Positions 21,006-32,066 of a stretch of DNA of 64,000 nt are shown one piece after another; positions within the stretch are counted from its first letter, which is position 1; each line of letters begins with the position of its first letter. Position numbers and translations under genes: made by a program. The notes below the pieces were generated by a model, which searched no databases, was not told where the DNA came from, and saw only the letters and a program-made list of their open reading frames with translations. Origin of the DNA: an uncultured Massilia sp. (GTDB taxonomy: Bacteria; Pseudomonadota; Gammaproteobacteria; Burkholderiales; Burkholderiaceae); the NCBI GenBank assembly GCA_946481275.1, contig CAMLMV010000030.1:1-64000 (forward strand), given 5' to 3'.

Positions 21006-22208
21006 ATGCATATGCAAAGACTCCTCACCGTCATCCTCGCCTGCCTCGGCATGGTCGGCGCCCTCGCCATCGACACCTACCTGCCGTCGATTCCCGCCAT
21101 CGGCCGGGCATTCGACGTCGGCCCCGTGGCCGTGCAGCAGACGCTGTCGGTCTTCCTCTTCACGTTCGCGTTCATGATGCTGTTCTACGGGACGCTGTCC
21201 GATTCGTTCGGCCGCCGCCCCGTCATCATGGTCGCGCTGACGATCTACACGCTGGCCTCCGCCGGCGCCGCGCTGGCGCCCACGTTCGGGACACTCCTCC
21301 TGTTCCGCGCGCTGCAGGGCATGTCGGCCGGCGCCGGTTCCGTCATCGGCCAGGCAATCGTGCAGGACCGCTTCACGGGCGCGGATGCCCAGCGCATCAT
21401 GTCGCACATCATGATGGTGTTCGGCCTCGCGCCCGCGATCGCGCCGGTGCTGGGCGGCTGGCTGCACGTGACCTTCGGCTGGCGCGCGACCTTCGTGTTC
21501 CTCGCGCTGTTCGGCACCGTGATGCTGCTCGCGACCTGGAAGCTGCTGCCGGAAAGCCTGCCGCGCGAAAAACGGCACGCCTTCCACGGCGTGGCCATTG
21601 CGCGCAACTACCTGAAGGTGCTGGGCCATCCGCAATTCGTGCTGCTGTCGCTGTCCGTGGGCCTCGCGTTCGGCGGGCTGTCGCTGTACATCGGCTCGGC
21701 CGCGAACTTCGTGATGGAGATCCTGCACCTGCCGGAAACCGCGTTCGCGTGGATGTTCATCCCCCTCATCAGCGGCATGGTGATCGGCTCCGCGTGGGGC
21801 GGCAAGCGCGCCGCGCGCATCCCCGCGCCGCGCATGCGCGCCATCGGCTTCGGCACCATGCTGCTCGCGTGCGTGCTGAACGTCGGCTACACGGCGGCCT
21901 ACGGAAATGATGTCGTCGTGCCGTGGGCCGTGCTGCCGTTGATGGTCTACACGTTCGGCCTGGCCGTCGCGATGCCCGCGATCCAGGTGAGCGCGCTGGG
22001 CATCTTCCCCGACAACCGCGGCCTCGCGTCGTCGATGCTGGCGTTCATCCAGATGATGTCGTTCGCGCTCGTCTCCGGCCTCGTCGCGCCGCTGCTGTTC
22101 GACAGCGCGTTCAAGCTCGCGTGCGGCGTGGCGGTGGGACTCGTGGCCAGCTTCTGCGCGTGCCAGCTGGGCAATGCGATGGCGCGGGAGCGTGTGGCGG
22201 CGGCCTGA
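21006..22208 (+). CDS. Bcr/CflA-family drug exporter (MFS)
   Basis: This is a 12-helix major-facilitator transporter of 400 residues. The N-terminal AIDTYLPSIPAIGRAFDVGP with the following VQQTLSVFLF is the classic Bcr/CflA opening. FGRRPVIMVALTIYTLAS is the MFS loop 2-3 motif, and FRALQGMSAGAGSVIGQAIVQDRF is the motif around helix 4/5. The substrate is unknown; family members export bicyclomycin, chloramphenicol or similar compounds. An alternative ATG lies two codons downstream at 21012. Confidence 0.93.
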   Translation: MHMQRLLTVILACLGMVGALAIDTYLPSIPAIGRAFDVGPVAVQQTLSVFLFTFAFMMLFYGTLSDSFGRRPVIMVALTIYTLASAGAALAPTFGTLLLFRALQGMSAGAGSVIGQAIVQDRFTGADAQRIMSHIMMVFGLAPAIAPVLGGWLHVTFGWRATFVFLALFGTVMLLATWKLLPESLPREKRHAFHGVAIARNYLKVLGHPQFVLLSLSVGLAFGGLSLYIGSAANFVMEILHLPETAFAWMFIPLISGMVIGSAWGGKRAARIPAPRMRAIGFGTMLLACVLNVGYTAAYGNDVVVPWAVLPLMVYTFGLAVAMPAIQVSALGIFPDNRGLASSMLAFIQMMSFALVSGLVAPLLFDSAFKLACGVAVGLVASFCACQLGNAMARERVAAA

Positions 22209-22287
22209 CGAACCTTACCAATCCGTAAGTGGTCAGGCGGGAATCATCACGGCAATATTCTCCCATTCGACTTCGTGGAATGAGGGA

Positions 22288-23031
22288 ATGATGCATCGAA
22301 CGATACTGGCGGGTCTGGTTGCGGCGACGCTGTTGAGCGCCTGCGGCGGCGGAGGAAGTGCCGGCGGCGCCCCGGCGCAGGCGGCGGCAACAACGGTCGC
22401 TTACCGTTTCGTGCCGCCGAAAGCGGGCGCGCATCTCGTCTATGCCGACCAGCAGGCCGACACGCTGAACAACACATTGAACCGCACGGCGGAGGATGAC
22501 GTCACGGCGGTCAATGCCGATGGCACGTTCGCCGTGCACGAAGAAGATCCATCGCACAACCGCGTCGTGTCCGGCGCGGTCGACCGGACCTTGTACCCGA
22601 CGGACTTCCAGTACGACGCGGCCGGGCAGGTGACCGCGATAACGGTCGATAACGGCACGGCCGTCACGCACTGCACGTACCAGGGCAGCCAGGGGGCACC
22701 GGCAACGCTGGCCGTCGGTGCCGGCTGGAACACGCAATACACCGAGACGTGCAACGGCGGCGCCGGCGTGACCTACACGCAGAACGGTACGCTCGCCGGC
22801 GTCGAGACGATCACGATCGCCGCGGGCACGTTCAGCGCCTACAGGTTCGTCTCGACGACGACCTGGACCGTCAACGGCATCACGCGGACGGAAAGCGCCA
22901 CGCGCTGGCGCGACGCGTCCGGCGGCGACACGCGCACCCTCAAGATGGTGCGGACAATTGCCTACAGCGGCGGTACGCCGGCCGCAGGCTCGCTGGTGAC
23001 GGCGTCGCGGGAATTGCAGAGTTATCGGTAA
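22288..23031 (+). CDS. Secreted lipoprotein of unknown function
   Basis: The 247-residue product has a lipoprotein signal peptide with lipobox LLSAC followed by a Gly-rich linker. The mature part alternates beta-prone Thr/Val segments (GVETITIAAGTFSAYRFVSTTTWTVNG) without a domain I can name. Two adjacent ATGs (22288 and 22291) are possible; GAGGGA at 22282-22287 favours the second. It appears monocistronic. Confidence 0.65.
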   Translation: MMHRTILAGLVAATLLSACGGGGSAGGAPAQAAATTVAYRFVPPKAGAHLVYADQQADTLNNTLNRTAEDDVTAVNADGTFAVHEEDPSHNRVVSGAVDRTLYPTDFQYDAAGQVTAITVDNGTAVTHCTYQGSQGAPATLAVGAGWNTQYTETCNGGAGVTYTQNGTLAGVETITIAAGTFSAYRFVSTTTWTVNGITRTESATRWRDASGGDTRTLKMVRTIAYSGGTPAAGSLVTASRELQSYR

Positions 23032-23119
23032 GGTTTTTTCGCATACCGCAGAACGGATCAGCACCGATGCTGTCCAACGGCTGACATGTGCAGGCATGGT
23101 CGCCGAAAGGGGGCATCAA

Positions 23120-23632
23120 ATGTCGTCAATGCATCTGGCGCTTGCGTCCAGGGTCTGTGTGCTCGGAATTCCGCCCGCGCTCTGTTTCCTGCTCACGGGT
23201 TGCGCCGCGCCGGCGGTCGCGCAGGATGCGCAACCCGGGCATTGCCGGCGCGCCAGCGAACAGGAGATCGCCGCGCTGTTCGACCGCTGGAACGCGTCGT
23301 TGCAGACGGGCGACCCGCAGCAGGTCGTTGCCAATTACGCCGAGCGGTCGATCCTGTTGCCGACCGTATCGAACGTGCCGCGCCTCACGCCGGCCGACAA
23401 GGAGGACTACTTCAAACACTTCCTGCTGAGCCGGCCATCCGGCGTCATCGACCTGCGCTTCGTCGACATCGCATGCGACACGGCGGTGGACGCCGGCCTC
23501 TATACGTTCACCTTCGGCGCGACGGGCCAGGTGGTACATGCCCGCTACACATTCACGTACCGGTGGGATGGCAGCAAATGGCTCATCACGAGCCACCATT
23601 CGTCGGCGATGCCGGAGGCAGAGCCGCGCTGA
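23120..23632 (+). CDS. SnoaL/DUF4440-like exported protein
   Basis: The 170-residue product has a signal peptide, possibly a lipoprotein one (FLLTGCAAP), and a cone-shaped NTF2-like domain. The opening EQEIAALFDRWNASLQTGDPQQVVANYAERSILLPT and the closing YTFTYRWDGSKWLITSHHSSAMPE are typical of SgcJ/EcaC-type DUF4440 proteins. AAAGGGGG upstream supports the ATG at 23120 over the GTG at 23096. The ligand or substrate is unknown. It converges on smpB. Confidence 0.8.
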   Translation: MSSMHLALASRVCVLGIPPALCFLLTGCAAPAVAQDAQPGHCRRASEQEIAALFDRWNASLQTGDPQQVVANYAERSILLPTVSNVPRLTPADKEDYFKHFLLSRPSGVIDLRFVDIACDTAVDAGLYTFTFGATGQVVHARYTFTYRWDGSKWLITSHHSSAMPEAEPR

Positions 23633-23639
23633 TCCGGCA

Positions 23640-24089
23640 TCAGCGGCGATGCTGCTTCATCGCCTTTTCGACTTCGCGCTTGGCGTCGCGGTCTTTCTCC
23701 GTGTCGCGCTTGTCGTGCTGTTTCTTGCCCTTGGCGAGGCCGACTTCGCATTTCACGCGGCCGCCCTTGAAGTGCAGGTTGAGGGGGACGAGGGTGTAGC
23801 CGGACCGCTCGACCTTGCCGACCAGCTTGTCGATCTCGGCCTTGTGCAGCAGCAGCTTGCGCGTGCGCAGGGCTTCCGGATGGCTCCAGGCGGAGGCGGT
23901 CGTGAGGGCGCTGATGTGCGCGCCGAACAGGTACAGTTCGCCGTTGCGCACGACGACGTACGCTTCCTTGATCTGCACGCGGCCGTCGCGGATCGCCTTC
24001 ACTTCCCAGCCTTCCAGCACGAGGCCGGCCTCGTAGCGGTCCTCGATGAAGTAGTCAAAAAAGGCTTTTTTATTGTCAATAATACTCAT
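23640..24089 (-). CDS. smpB: SsrA-binding protein SmpB
   Basis: SmpB brings tmRNA to stalled ribosomes for trans-translation. The 149 residues show [34 protein letters not shown], the [19 protein letters not shown] segment and the basic C-terminal tail ([16 protein letters not shown]). The ATG at 24089 gives family length. It is divergent from ratA, the common arrangement in proteobacteria. Confidence 0.97.
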   Translation of the reverse strand: MSIIDNKKAFFDYFIEDRYEAGLVLEGWEVKAIRDGRVQIKEAYVVVRNGELYLFGAHISALTTASAWSHPEALRTRKLLLHKAEIDKLVGKVERSGYTLVPLNLHFKGGRVKCEVGLAKGKKQHDKRDTEKDRDAKREVEKAMKQHRR

Positions 24090-24156
24090 GAAATCGCTAA
24101 TTTCCGCGCGTCGGTTAGAATGTAAACTAACCAACATCATAACAAACGGTTGACCA

Positions 24157-24588
24157 ATGGCAGTAGTGCACAAATCAGTTTTCCTCGGGTACAGCTCGGA
24201 ACAGATGTTCGATCTGGTCGCGAAAGTCGAGGACTATCCGAAATTCCTTCCCTGGTGCAGCGGCGTGAAAGTGCTCGAACGCAGCGATGAGAAGCTCGTG
24301 GCCTGCCTGCAGATCAACTTCCACGGCGTCAAGCAGAGCTTCACCACGTCCAACCACAACCAGCGTCCGACCCAGATGAAGATGCATCTCGTCGATGGCC
24401 CCTTCAAGATGCTGGAGGCCACGTGGAGCTTCAAGTCCCTGCGCGCCGACGCCTGCAAGATCGACTTCGACATGCAGTACGAGTTCTCGAGCGTCATCCT
24501 CGAGCAGCTCGTCGGGCCCGTGTTCGGCATGATCGCCAACACGATGGTCGATTCGTTCTGCAAGCGCGCCGAGGTGATCTATGGCTGA
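24157..24588 (+). CDS. ratA: RatA-family START-domain protein
   Basis: This 143-residue COQ10/START-fold protein is called RatA in E. coli, where it was described as a toxin that blocks ribosome subunit association; other members bind ubiquinone. It shows the family segments [25 protein letters not shown] and [19 protein letters not shown]. The stop overlaps the rnfH start by eight bases, and it is divergent from smpB. Which of the two proposed roles applies here is not decided by the sequence. Confidence 0.92.
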   Translation: MAVVHKSVFLGYSSEQMFDLVAKVEDYPKFLPWCSGVKVLERSDEKLVACLQINFHGVKQSFTTSNHNQRPTQMKMHLVDGPFKMLEATWSFKSLRADACKIDFDMQYEFSSVILEQLVGPVFGMIANTMVDSFCKRAEVIYG

Positions 24589-24880
24589 GCAGGCGGAATT
24601 GCAAGTCTACGTAACGTACGCGTTGCCGCAGAACGAGTTCATCCGTCCGCTGCGCGTGCCGCCCGGCACGACGGTCGGGCAGGCCATCGAGCAGAGCGGC
24701 GTGCTGGCCAGCTTCCCGGACATCAATCTCGTGACCCAGCCGGTGGGCATCTACGGCAAGAAGAAGACGCTCGAGACCGAGCTCCGCGACCGCGACCGCG
24801 TGGAAATTTATCGTCCGCTCGTGGCCGACCCGAAGGATTCGCGGCGCAAGCGCGCGGCCAAGAAGCAGGCGGCCGCCTGA
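24581..24880 (+). CDS. rnfH: RnfH/RatB ubiquitin-like protein
   Basis: This 99-residue beta-grasp protein of the RnfH (UPF0125) family has the signature VTYALPQNEFIRPLRVPPGTT, the GVLASFPDINL segment and the GIYGKKKTLETELRDRDRVE block, with a basic tail (SRRKRAAKKQ). It overlaps ratA, its usual partner. The function is unknown beyond the conserved pairing. Confidence 0.92.
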   Translation: MAEQAELQVYVTYALPQNEFIRPLRVPPGTTVGQAIEQSGVLASFPDINLVTQPVGIYGKKKTLETELRDRDRVEIYRPLVADPKDSRRKRAAKKQAAA

Positions 24881-24884
24881 GGAC

Positions 24885-25352
24885 TTAACGGCATCCGGCC
24901 AGCACGCGCCGGACTTGCGCCAGCCGGCGCGCCTTCTCGTCGTCCGTGACGAAGACGCGTTCCCCCTTGTCATCCATATCCGCGACGCGCACGCCCGAGG
25001 TGAGCACCGCCTCGCTGCGGCGCGCCGCGGCGCATTGCGCGGCGTTGTCCGCCTTGCGCTGCGCTTCCTCGGCCGTCTTGCGCTCGTCCGCATCGCGCTC
25101 GGCCGCGCGCTTGCGGAAGTCGGCGTCGCGGTCGGCCAGCGTGGGTGCCGTGGGCTTCGGGGTTTCTGCCGGGGCGGCTTCGGTCGACGCAGCCCCGCGC
25201 GGTGCCTTCAGGATGCGCGACGGCGGCGTGCCGGGCGGCGGCGGACGGTCGGAAAACACGCGGGTGCCATGCTCGTCGATCCACGAGTATTGGGCGAGGG
25301 CGGGCGCGGACACGGCGAAGGCCGCCAGCAGCAAGAGAGAATAACGGTGCAT
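24885..25352 (-). CDS. DUF4124-domain exported protein
   Basis: The 155-residue product has a signal peptide (MHRYSLLLLAAFAVSAPALA) followed directly by the DUF4124 pattern QYSWIDEHGTRVFSDRPPPPGTP, then a Pro/Ala linker and a charged coiled-coil region (DADFRKRAAERDADERKTAEEAQRKAD). The function is unknown. It lies tail to tail with rnfH and divergent from guaB. Confidence 0.85.
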   Translation of the reverse strand: MHRYSLLLLAAFAVSAPALAQYSWIDEHGTRVFSDRPPPPGTPPSRILKAPRGAASTEAAPAETPKPTAPTLADRDADFRKRAAERDADERKTAEEAQRKADNAAQCAAARRSEAVLTSGVRVADMDDKGERVFVTDDEKARRLAQVRRVLAGCR

Positions 25353-25426
25353 GGTCCGATTTCGCCATGCCGGACGGCCACTGTCAATCGCCGGTCATGG
25401 GTGATTTCAGTCGTTTTTTGCCAAGC

Positions 25427-25457
25427 TTGCGACGTTTTCCTGGAGTTTCTGTATAAT
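25427..25457 (+). promoter_or_regulatory. Probable guaB promoter
   Basis: A perfect TATAAT -10 box lies at 25452-25457, 29 bases before the guaB ATG. The best -35 match is TTGCGA at 25427-25432 with a long 19-base spacer. Confidence 0.5.
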
Positions 25458-25482
25458 TCGCTTTTGCGCCTATAGGAAATAA

Positions 25483-26946
<1,464 letters not shown>

Positions 26947-26958
26947 GATCCCCCGAAA

Positions 26959-26981
26959 CGCGGCCTGCCGGCCGCGTTTTT
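26959..26981 (+). terminator. Rho-independent terminator between guaB and guaA
   Basis: CGCGGCC (26959-26965) pairs with GGCCGCG (26970-26976) around a TGCC loop, followed by five T. It lies 20 bases before guaA, so it may be a partial attenuator within a guaB-guaA operon. Confidence 0.75.
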
Positions 26982-27002
26982 GCATTGACTATCAAAACAT
27001 AC

Positions 27003-28613
27003 ATGCACTCGAAAATCCTCATCCTCGACTTCGGTTCCCAGGTTACCCAACTGATCGCCCGCCGCGTGCGCGACGCCGGCGTGTTTTCCGAGGTCTATCC
27101 CTACGATATCGGCGACGACTTCGTCCGCAACTACGGCGCCTCGGGCGTGATCCTGTCCGGCAGCCACAACTCCACGCTGGAAGGCGATTCGCCGCGCGCC
27201 CCACAGGCCGTGTTCGAACTGGGCGTGCCCGTGCTGGGCATCTGCTACGGCATGCAGACGATGGCCGCGCAGCTGGGCGGCAAGGTCGAGAACGGTAAAG
27301 TCCGCGAATTCGGCTATGCCGAGGTGCGCGCCCGCGGCCATACGAAACTGCTGAACGGCATCAACGACTTCGTCACGGACGAGGGTCATGGCATGCTGAA
27401 GGTGTGGATGAGCCACGGCGACAAGGTCCTCGACATGCCGCAGGGCTTCAAGCTGATGGGCTCGACACCGAGCTGCCCGATCGCGGCGATGGCCGACGAA
27501 GAGCGCGGCTTCTACGCGCTGCAATTCCACCCGGAAGTGACGCACACGACGCAGGGCGAAGCCATCATCGGCCGCTTCGTGCACGAGATCTGCGGCTGCA
27601 AGAGCGACTGGAACATGCCGGACTACATCAGCGAGGCCGTCGAAAAGATCCGCGCGCAAGTCGGCACCGATGAAGTGATCCTGGGCCTGTCTGGCGGCGT
27701 CGACTCGAGCGTGGCCGCAGCGCTGATCCACCGCGCCATCGGCGACCAGCTGACCTGCGTCTTCGTCGACCACGGCCTGCTCCGCAAGGACGAGGGCAAG
27801 ATGGTCATGGACATGTTCTCGAAGAACCTCGGCGTGAAGGTGCTGCGGATCGACGCCTCCGACCAGTTCATGGGCCATTTGGCCGGCGTCAACGATCCGG
27901 AGCAGAAGCGCAAGATCATCGGCCGCGAATTCGTGGAAGTGTTCCAGGAGCAGGCCAAGCAGCTGACGGCAGCGCGCTGGCTGGCGCAGGGCACGATCTA
28001 CCCGGACGTGATCGAATCGGCCGGCAAGGGCAAGAAGGGCCAGACGATCAAGAGCCACCACAACGTGGGCGGCCTGCCGGAAACGCTGAACCTGAAACTG
28101 CTGGAACCGCTGCGCGAACTGTTCAAGGACGAAGTGCGCAAGCTGGGCGTCGCCCTGGGCCTGCCGCACGACATGGTCTACCGCCACCCGTTCCCGGGCC
28201 CGGGCCTGGGCGTGCGCATCCTCGGCGAAGTGAAGCGCGAATACGCCGACCTGCTGCGCGAAGCGGACGCGATCTTCATCGAAGAACTGCGCAAGACTCC
28301 GTTCGAAGTCCCGCACGTGCCGGGCATCGACGCCGGCAAGGCGCCGACCAACTGGTACGAGGCGACGTCGCAGGCATTCGCCGTGTTCCTGCCGGTGAAA
28401 TCCGTCGGCGTGATGGGCGACGGCCGTACCTACGAATACGTCGTCGCGCTGCGTGCCGTGCAGACGCTGGACTTCATGACGGCGCAGTGGGCGCATCTGC
28501 CGCATGAGTTGATGGGCAAGGTCTCCAATCGCATCATCAACGAAGTGCGCGGGATTAACCGTGTCGTGTATGACATTTCGGGGAAACCGCCGGCGACGAT
28601 CGAGTGGGAGTGA
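27003..28613 (+). CDS. guaA: GMP synthase (glutamine-hydrolysing)
   Basis: This enzyme aminates XMP to GMP using glutamine and ATP. The 536 residues hold a class I glutamine amidotransferase domain (catalytic Cys in [12 protein letters not shown] near 81, His-x-Glu in QFHPEVTHT), then the PP-loop ATP pyrophosphatase motif [11 protein letters not shown] (near 232) and the C-terminal dimerisation domain ending PPATIEWE. The ATG at 27003 starts the family sequence [12 protein letters not shown]. The accessory polysaccharide region begins immediately downstream. Confidence 0.98.
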   Translation: MHSKILILDFGSQVTQLIARRVRDAGVFSEVYPYDIGDDFVRNYGASGVILSGSHNSTLEGDSPRAPQAVFELGVPVLGICYGMQTMAAQLGGKVENGKVREFGYAEVRARGHTKLLNGINDFVTDEGHGMLKVWMSHGDKVLDMPQGFKLMGSTPSCPIAAMADEERGFYALQFHPEVTHTTQGEAIIGRFVHEICGCKSDWNMPDYISEAVEKIRAQVGTDEVILGLSGGVDSSVAAALIHRAIGDQLTCVFVDHGLLRKDEGKMVMDMFSKNLGVKVLRIDASDQFMGHLAGVNDPEQKRKIIGREFVEVFQEQAKQLTAARWLAQGTIYPDVIESAGKGKKGQTIKSHHNVGGLPETLNLKLLEPLRELFKDEVRKLGVALGLPHDMVYRHPFPGPGLGVRILGEVKREYADLLREADAIFIEELRKTPFEVPHVPGIDAGKAPTNWYEATSQAFAVFLPVKSVGVMGDGRTYEYVVALRAVQTLDFMTAQWAHLPHELMGKVSNRIINEVRGINRVVYDISGKPPATIEWE

Positions 28614-28650
28614 GTTTCCTTTTGGAAACTTAGTTTTGCAGTCTTAAAAG

Positions 28651-28678
28651 CCCGCCTCGTCCTGGCGGGTTTTTTTTG
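28651..28678 (+). terminator. Rho-independent terminator after guaA
   Basis: CCCGCC (28651-28656) pairs with GGCGGG (28664-28669), followed by a run of T. An upstream A-rich stretch strengthens the call. Confidence 0.88.
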
Positions 28679-29288
28679 CAGAGTAACGCTGCTGAACACT
28701 ACGTCGTTGAGGTCAATCAACCTTAGTAATTTGGTGGGCTAACCGTCCCAACTGAGCACACAATTCTTGCCTGAGACTGTTGTGCACATATTAAAGTAGC
28801 GACGCAGTCAGGCAGCGGCCTGCAAAGCTGTGTAGATGGGTTCGACTCGCGTCCTCGCCTCAAGCATAGCTTCGGATTGGCGCATCAGCGCTGATCTAGG
28901 TCATCCAGGCATTGACTGCTTGTTGGCGAACACGCTGTCGGGCCCATGGCCGAGACGCGATTGCCGTCCATCAGTGACTCATCGGACACGTTTTTGATCC
29001 AGAACACCCTTAGAGTTCAGGCTGTCCCATGATGACTGGACCGAGGAAATCGGGTTTACAGAGGAAGAGGGGACGGCGCTGTAGCAATTTTGTAGCACTG
29101 AGCCTTTTCGGGCGCCGCTGTGGTCTGGGGTGTGGCTGTCGAGCCCGATTTAGACGTCCAGATGTAGCACTGCCGGAAGCAACGTCCATCGCTGGGGGCG
29201 AAGTGAAGGTCCTCGCGTGCGGCCGCGCGCGAGGACTACGTGGCCTGAAACACCGGCCGACGTAGCGGCCGCGATTCAGCGGCTGGGT
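28679..29288. other. Gene-free junction between core genome and accessory locus
   Basis: I see no convincing gene in this roughly 610-base stretch. Open frames are short, and base use is more AT-rich than the flanking core. The decamer TGTAGCACTG occurs twice about 75 bases apart (near 29088 and 29163). The stretch follows the 3' end of guaA, a site that integrating islands often use, so it may hold remains of an integrase end, but no recombinase motif is readable. Confidence 0.4.
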
Positions 29289-31373
29289 TCACTTCCCGGC
29301 CGCTTGCCACACCAGGCGTACGCCGTCACTGCCGTCGGGGACGGGGCCGGGGCTGTCTGCCGTGATCGTCCCCGTGGCCGGGTCGATGCGCAGGTAGCGG
29401 TGCGTGACGAGCGACAGAAGCACCAGTTCGCCGGTCGGCGTCTCGATCCACTGGAAGCTCTGGGCCGCACCGGGCCGACCGGCGCGCAGGTCCGCCTTGC
29501 CCGCGTCATCCACGCTCAGCCAGCGCGAGCCCACGCCGAGCGCGGCCCGGCCCAGTCCCATGTCGCGCACCTTGAACGACGTCGGCACGCCGCGGCCAAG
29601 ACCGGTACTGTCGCCATGCAGGCCGTCGTCGCGCCCGAACGCGGTAAACTGCACCTCCCGCCCATACGGGATGGGGCGCATCAGGCCGCGGGGGTAGGGC
29701 TGGGCCACATCGACCGCGTCCACGTCGACCCAGCCGCCTTCGCGCTGCGTCGTGTTGTAGCCGAACAGCCCGTAGCGGATGCCCTGGAACGTGATGGTCT
29801 GGTACACCATCGTGAACGGTTCCCCGACCGGCACGAAATGGCTGCCGTCGGTCGAGTAGGAAAAGCGCGCCTGCTCCGTGAAGAAATTGCAGTCGGCGCG
29901 CAGCCACACGCGCTGGGCGGCACCACCGTGCTGGTCGAGCGGCAGGTCGAGTGGAACCCGCACCGTGCTGCCGCGGCCCTGGTCCACCAGCGCCAGATGC
30001 AGGCCGTCTGCCGTGCGTTCTACGCCCAGCGCCGCGTACGGCAGGTTTTGCAGTCCGAGACCCGCGACATCGCCCACCTGCAGGCCGGCGACATCCAGGC
30101 TGACGGTCGGCGTCGATTGCGGGCCGATGGCGCGCTGCGTCAGCGTATTGCGCGCGTCCCAGAATGACGTTGCCGGCAGCGTGTGCAGGCGCAGGAAGCC
30201 GGGGCGCTCGGCCAGCGACCACTTGCCATCGACAGGCACGTGGTTCCACTCCCAGATCGGCTTGAGCGCGGTGCCGGAGAAATCGTCGCTGCGCTCGAAT
30301 GGCACGCGCACAGGCTGCGGCGCGGCCGTCTTCGGCTTGGTCCAGGTGCGCGGCGTGCGGGTCAGGTTGCCCGGCAGGCCGAACCACGGCCAGCCGTCCT
30401 TCCACGTGACCGGCGACAGGCCCAACAGGCGGCCGACGGAGTTGGCGTCCATCATCGAGAAGCCCCACCACTCACCGGCCTGGGTCAGCACGACGCCGCC
30501 CTGGTGCAGCGTGGCCCGGTGCTTGGCGGTCGGGCGCGCCGGGTAGACGGTGACGTGCTGGCGGTCGCCCCCGAACATGTTCGCCGGCAGGGCGCCGAAA
30601 TCCTCGTCCTGGCTGATGGTCTGGTTGACTTCGTAGGGGCCGTCGACGTGGTCGGCGCGCGCCGCCGGCATGCGGAACCCACCCATGTAGTTGGCGGAAA
30701 TGATGTAGTACTTGCCGTTGATCTTGTAGAAGTGCGCGCCTTCGCCCATGCCGGCGTCCTTGGTGAACAGGACCTTCTCGGTGCCGGGCACGATGTCGGT
30801 CAGATCGTCGTTCAGCTGGGCCAGGTGCATGTCCTGGTGGCCCCAGACGACCCAGGTGCGGCCGTCGTCGTCGAACAGCACGGACAGGTCGTGCAGGCCG
30901 CGCTTCATCTCGTGGTGCTTCCACGGCCCGCGCGGATCGGTGGCGGAATAGACCTGCGTGCCGCGCCCGTTGACGTTCGTGAAGATGTAGAACGTGCCGT
31001 TGTGGTAGCGCAGACTGGGGGCCCAGATGCCCTGGCCGTAGATATCCTTGCCCTCCTCCAGCCGGTAGGCCGGCCCGAAGTCGAGCCGGTCGGCCGCGTA
31101 GGCCACGAATTCCCAGTTGACGAGGTCCTTAGAGCGCAGCACGGGCAGGCCCGGCATCGAATGCATCGTGGTGCCCGTCAGGTAAAACCAGTCGCCTACG
31201 CGGATGAGGTCGGGGTCGGAGAACTCGTCGTAGAAGATGGGATTGGTGTAAGTGCCGTTGCCGTTGTCGGGCGTCCAGGTGGACGGTGCGGGCGCGGGGC
31301 GGGTGGCCGGCGCGGCGTGAGCCACGGCCAGTACTGCCAGCGCGATCGCGGCGGCAAGGGTGTTCTTGAGCAT
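29289..31373 (-). CDS. GH43-family arabinofuranosidase/xylosidase-type enzyme with C-terminal accessory domains
   Basis: This is an exported glycoside hydrolase of 694 residues. After a signal peptide (MLKNTLAAAIALAVLAVAHA) comes a five-bladed GH43 domain with the base Asp in YDEFSDPDLIRVGDWFY, the modulating Asp in LHDLSVLFDDDG and the acid Glu in GMGEGAHFYKINGKYYI, the pattern of the GH43_12-like group. Residues about 375-570 resemble the concanavalin-like C-terminal GH43 domain (DDFSGTALKPIWEWNH). The last 110 residues (SFKVRDMGLGRAALG to YLRIDPATG) look like a small beta-trefoil or binding module. GGAGGA seven bases before the ATG at 31373 sets the start. It would remove arabinose or xylose side groups from cell-wall glycans. 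Confidence 0.88.
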   Translation of the reverse strand: MLKNTLAAAIALAVLAVAHAAPATRPAPAPSTWTPDNGNGTYTNPIFYDEFSDPDLIRVGDWFYLTGTTMHSMPGLPVLRSKDLVNWEFVAYAADRLDFGPAYRLEEGKDIYGQGIWAPSLRYHNGTFYIFTNVNGRGTQVYSATDPRGPWKHHEMKRGLHDLSVLFDDDGRTWVVWGHQDMHLAQLNDDLTDIVPGTEKVLFTKDAGMGEGAHFYKINGKYYIISANYMGGFRMPAARADHVDGPYEVNQTISQDEDFGALPANMFGGDRQHVTVYPARPTAKHRATLHQGGVVLTQAGEWWGFSMMDANSVGRLLGLSPVTWKDGWPWFGLPGNLTRTPRTWTKPKTAAPQPVRVPFERSDDFSGTALKPIWEWNHVPVDGKWSLAERPGFLRLHTLPATSFWDARNTLTQRAIGPQSTPTVSLDVAGLQVGDVAGLGLQNLPYAALGVERTADGLHLALVDQGRGSTVRVPLDLPLDQHGGAAQRVWLRADCNFFTEQARFSYSTDGSHFVPVGEPFTMVYQTITFQGIRYGLFGYNTTQREGGWVDVDAVDVAQPYPRGLMRPIPYGREVQFTAFGRDDGLHGDSTGLGRGVPTSFKVRDMGLGRAALGVGSRWLSVDDAGKADLRAGRPGAAQSFQWIETPTGELVLLSLVTHRYLRIDPATGTITADSPGPVPDGSDGVRLVWQAAGK

Positions 31374-31463
31374 ATTTCCTCCAGTATTAGCGCAGCACTG
31401 TAGCTCGGGGAGTGCCGCTGTCAAAGTGTTAAGCCGATCTGTCGATTCCTGCCCGGCTTATAC

Positions 31464-31790
31464 TCAGTTGGCCGCTTGGTCGGCAGGCAGGTCGCGTTGG
31501 GAGAATTTCCAGTAATCGAACTTGAACAGTTCTCCGCCGGCCGCACCGCGGGACACGAAGAAGACATCCTGGACGCCGGAGACGCCGGAGACCCGGACAG
31601 ACTGCGGCTTCCATTGGCCGCCGGTTCCCGAGACCGGCAGCGTGCCGATCAACTGGCCGTCGAGCTTGCCTAAACGAATCTCGATCTTTGGCCCGGTGGC
31701 CTCCTTCGCCTTGGCCGTGCTGGAGACGCTGGCGGGCAGCGAAGCCAACATGGACAAGAGAACGAGAGCGGAACGGGGCGTTTTTTTCAT
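31464..31790 (-). CDS. Exported half of a CBM6-type carbohydrate-binding module
   Basis: The 108-residue product consists of a signal peptide (to about residue 24) fused to a sequence that matches only the second half of a family 6 module: KIEIRLGKLDGQLIGTLPV, TGGQWKPQSVRVSGVSGVQD, FFVSRGAAGGELFKFDYWKF. The first half of the jelly roll, normally before IEIRL, is missing. It is either a very small secreted protein or the relic of an internal deletion in a larger enzyme gene. It lies 90 bases upstream of the GH43 gene on the same strand. Confidence 0.6.
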   Translation of the reverse strand: MKKTPRSALVLLSMLASLPASVSSTAKAKEATGPKIEIRLGKLDGQLIGTLPVSGTGGQWKPQSVRVSGVSGVQDVFFVSRGAAGGELFKFDYWKFSQRDLPADQAAN

Positions 31791-32066
31791 TAGGGTCGGA
31801 AAATGAGGGGCGAAACGGGGACCACGACAGGAGATTCAAGCGCAGGCGCCAGATCGCGTCTTGCCATCAAAGAGGTTGTTTACGAGTTCAATAAGCCACT
31901 AATAGAAGAGAAAACAAGCGCAATACGTCCGATTTGCTACGCGACAGGTGTACTTTCGTGCAACGGCGCCACGGCCCCAGCGAAATTACCTCCCCGCTCG
32001 GCGCGGGGAGGTGTGCATGTGCGGCCCAGGCTACGGGCCGCGGCTTGGCGTTGACGGTCCCACTAC
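31791..32066. other. Intergenic spacer with a strong hairpin downstream of GH74-1
   Basis: A ten-base perfect stem ACCTCCCCGC (31988-31997) pairs with GCGGGGAGGT (32003-32012) around a five-base loop. On the minus strand it follows the GH74 stop by about 55 bases, but only a short T tract follows. It may act as a terminator or an mRNA 3' stabiliser. No gene is seen. Confidence 0.4.

Noticed and set aside
29029..29265. 78-residue open frame in the guaA junction
   Set aside because: It is Arg/Gly/Cys-rich with no domain, no ribosome site and codon use unlike neighbours.
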